This document shows positions 5,885-7,218 of a stretch of DNA of 7,218 nt, piece by piece. This DNA comes from an uncultured Bordetella sp. (GTDB lineage: Bacteria > Pseudomonadota > Gammaproteobacteria > Burkholderiales > Burkholderiaceae_B). Where the stretch lies: NCBI GenBank assembly GCA_937881145.1, contig CALGFL010000459.1, positions 1 to 7,218 on the forward strand. The letters are read 5' to 3'. Made by a program: the position numbers and the translations under genes. Position 1 is the stretch's first letter. Every line of letters starts with the position of its first letter. Below the pieces are notes generated by a model. The model saw only the letters and a program-made list of their open reading frames with translations, did not search any database and was not told where the DNA came from.

Positions 5885-7218
5885 TCAGCCGTAGAAATCC
5901 AGCGCGGCTGCCAGGGCGGGATGAGTCTGGGCATGCCGCGGCAGGGGTACGCCGCTGCGCGCGGCCTCCCAGGCATCGCGGATGCTCTGCACGCCCGCAG
6001 CCGGGCCATCGGGATGTCCCAGTATGCCGCCGCCGGACAGAAAAATCAGGTCGTCGCTGCCGACCGCCGCGAACGTGGCCGGCACCGTGCCCGCCCACTG
6101 CCCCGACGAAAAAACCGGCATCACCGCGTCGCCGCCGGCAAGGGGCTGCAGGCAGGCGCGCGCCGACGCCACTACGCTCTCGTCGGTTTCGTAGAACTTG
6201 CCGCCCAGCCCGTTGACGTGCAGCTGGTCGACACCGGCAAGGCGCCACAGCACCTGGTAGGCGTTAAAGTCGATGCCCAGCATGGGATGGCGCGTCATGG
6301 CCGCCAAGCCGTTGCGATGCCCATGCAAAGCCAGCGGCGTAGCGCGGCGCAGCGACTGTATCGCGCTGTAGCCGCACCAGTTCAGGCTGGCCATCACGCA
6401 GGTGCCTCCGGCCGCTTCGACCATCTCGGCATGCCGGCGCATGGCGTCGGTCTCGTCCGAGATATTGAAGGCGTACATCACCTTGCGGCCGGTGCGCTGC
6501 GCGTGCGCCTCGATTACCTTCATCACCTGCGCCACGCGCTGCGCCAGCGGTGCATTCGGCGGATTGGCCATGACTTCATCGTCCTTGATGAAATCGACGC
6601 CGGCCTCGCACAGCGTGGCCACCGTGGCGGCGGTCTGCTCGGGCGTCAAGCCCACATTGGGTTTGATGATGGTGCCCAGAATGGGGCCGGCGGCGCGGCC
6701 CGTCAGTGCGCGCGTGCCGGCCACGCCCTGGCGCGGCAGGTCGAAGGCGCGCACGTAGTCGGGCGGCAGGTGCAGCGACATCAGCTTCACGCCCGTCATC
6801 TCGCCCAGATCGTAGATATTGCCCGCCACCGTGGCGACCAGCGTGGGCAGGTTGGCGCCGATGTTGTCGATCGGAAACCGCACGGTGATCTGGGCGCGCC
6901 GATAAGGGCCCGCGATCTTGCGTCGATCGAGAAACGCATTGGGCAGGCTGGGTTCGGCCACCGGTTCCAGCTCGCGTATGGCCACGACCTGCGCACGCGA
7001 GCGGGCCTGTCTTACCGACGCGACGTCCTCCGGGGACTTCTTGTCGATCGCGACGGCCTTGTTCATCGCGATCATCGCCTTGATCGAAAGCTTCGCCGAG
7101 ACGGCGTTCACGACCGAGGCAAGGCTTGCTCCGCCGTCCTTCGCCAGCTTCTGCGACAGCACGTGCGCGGCGTGCTGGAAGCCGAAGATGTGCTTCGTGT
7201 CCGTCAGGACCGTGTACT
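5885..7218 (-). CDS. RuBisCO-like protein (form IV, non-phototroph type) fused to a foreign N-terminus; runs off the right edge
   Basis: RuBisCO-like proteins of this type act on phosphorylated keto sugar acids (decarboxylase or transcarboxylase/hydrolase), not in CO2 fixation. Residue numbers here count from an in-frame GTG at 7162. RuBisCO homology runs from about residue 50 to the end (425). It shows GPYRRAQITVRFPIDN, ATVAGNIYD (Asn115, like N123), GTIIKPNVG (Lys167, like K175; Asn169 replaces K177), DFIKDDE (Lys193 carbamate site, Asp195, Glu196), HGHR (His282/Arg283), LHVNGLGGKF (His315, Lys322), FSSGQWAG (Ser353) and LSGGGILGHPDG. The C-terminal barrel is thus intact. The N-terminal 45-50 residues expected in the family, including the GEQSTGT-type segment (E60/T65 equivalents), are absent. 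In their place the frame continues into an ABC-transporter binding-protein tail. No plausible RuBisCO-like start with a ribosome site exists in the window. It is either a broken or fused gene or an assembly join. Confidence 0.85.
   Translation of the reverse strand, partial: YTVLTDTKHIFGFQHAAHVLSQKLAKDGGASLASVVNAVSAKLSIKAMIAMNKAVAIDKKSPEDVASVRQARSRAQVVAIRELEPVAEPSLPNAFLDRRKIAGPYRRAQITVRFPIDNIGANLPTLVATVAGNIYDLGEMTGVKLMSLHLPPDYVRAFDLPRQGVAGTRALTGRAAGPILGTIIKPNVGLTPEQTAATVATLCEAGVDFIKDDEVMANPPNAPLAQRVAQVMKVIEAHAQRTGRKVMYAFNISDETDAMRRHAEMVEAAGGTCVMASLNWCGYSAIQSLRRATPLALHGHRNGLAAMTRHPMLGIDFNAYQVLWRLAGVDQLHVNGLGGKFYETDESVVASARACLQPLAGGDAVMPVFSSGQWAGTVPATFAAVGSDDLIFLSGGGILGHPDGPAAGVQSIRDAWEAARSGVPLPRHAQTHPALAAALDFYG
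7013..7218 (-). pseudogene. C-terminal fragment of an osmoprotectant ABC-transporter substrate-binding protein (OpuC/OsmF/ProX-like), joined in frame to the RuBisCO-like gene
   Basis: Reading the minus strand from the right edge, the frame gives TDTKHIFGFQHAAHVLSQK, then VNAVSAKLSIKAMIAMNKAV and DKKSPEDVA. This order (a KHIFGFQ-type strand, a helix, then NAVSAKL..AM..MN..V, then SPxDVA) is the C-terminal pattern of periplasmic glycine betaine/choline-type binding proteins. Those normally finish about 8-12 residues after DVA with a short helix ending near ANGL. Here the pattern stops at DVA (7016-7024), and within three residues the RuBisCO-like N-domain begins (RQARSRAQVVAIRELEP). Alanine codons in this part favour GCG, and lysine is always AAG. 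The assignment rests on recognising the pattern and on position. The upstream part of the binding-protein gene, if present, lies outside the window. Confidence 0.6.

Noticed and set aside
5874..6248. In-frame upstream extension of the kinase (577 codons in total)
   Set aside because: The added 125 codons overlap the RuBisCO-like gene in another frame and resemble no domain; family sequence starts just after ATG 5873.

Overview
The window is a high-GC stretch that reads as a beta-proteobacterial chromosome, most likely Alcaligenaceae (Bordetella/Achromobacter-like). The grounds are the TrpE, TrpG, TrpD and TrpC sequences, the G/C-rich third codon positions, and a GC-rich multi-hairpin repeat of the kind scattered through these genomes. 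This is a judgement from memory of the families, not a database result.

Layout. Positions 2-928 (+) hold the C-terminal two thirds of trpE, whose 5' end lies before the window. Positions 963-1961 (-) hold a GAF-GGDEF protein lying antisense between trpE and trpG. A short AT-rich intergenic patch (about 1994-2060) carries the outward signals for that gene and for trpG. Positions 2061-4485 (+) hold trpG, trpD and trpC, tightly packed, with trpD and trpC overlapping by 4 nt. Convergent with trpC, on the minus strand, is a two-gene sugar-acid unit: a RuBisCO-like protein (stop at 5885) followed 11 nt later by a four-carbon acid sugar kinase (DUF1537/OtnK family, 4515-5873). No stretch longer than 300 bases lacks a gene.

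How the genes work together. TrpE and TrpG form anthranilate synthase, TrpD adds phosphoribosyl, and TrpC closes the indole ring. The window therefore holds chorismate to indole-3-glycerol phosphate, apart from the N-terminus of TrpE and the PRA isomerase (TrpF). The kinase and RuBisCO-like pair is the type linked to catabolism of branched or short sugar acids, such as the 3-oxo-isoapionate routes of D-apiose breakdown: kinase first, then decarboxylation or C-C cleavage of the phosphorylated product.

Unusual points. (1) trpE carries a roughly 78-bp, frame-preserving, hairpin-rich insertion between two conserved strands. (2) The RuBisCO-like reading frame does not start normally. Its first 45-50 residues, including the active-site segment equivalent to E60/T65 of RuBisCO, are replaced by what looks like the C-terminus of an osmoprotectant ABC-transporter binding protein that runs off the right edge. 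This is either a real deletion or recombination fusion or an assembly chimera. (3) The GGDEF domain keeps GGEEF but has alanine in place of the first metal-binding aspartate and lacks a canonical inhibitory site, so it may be catalytically dead. I found no CRISPR array, tRNA, rRNA, insertion sequence or phage gene.
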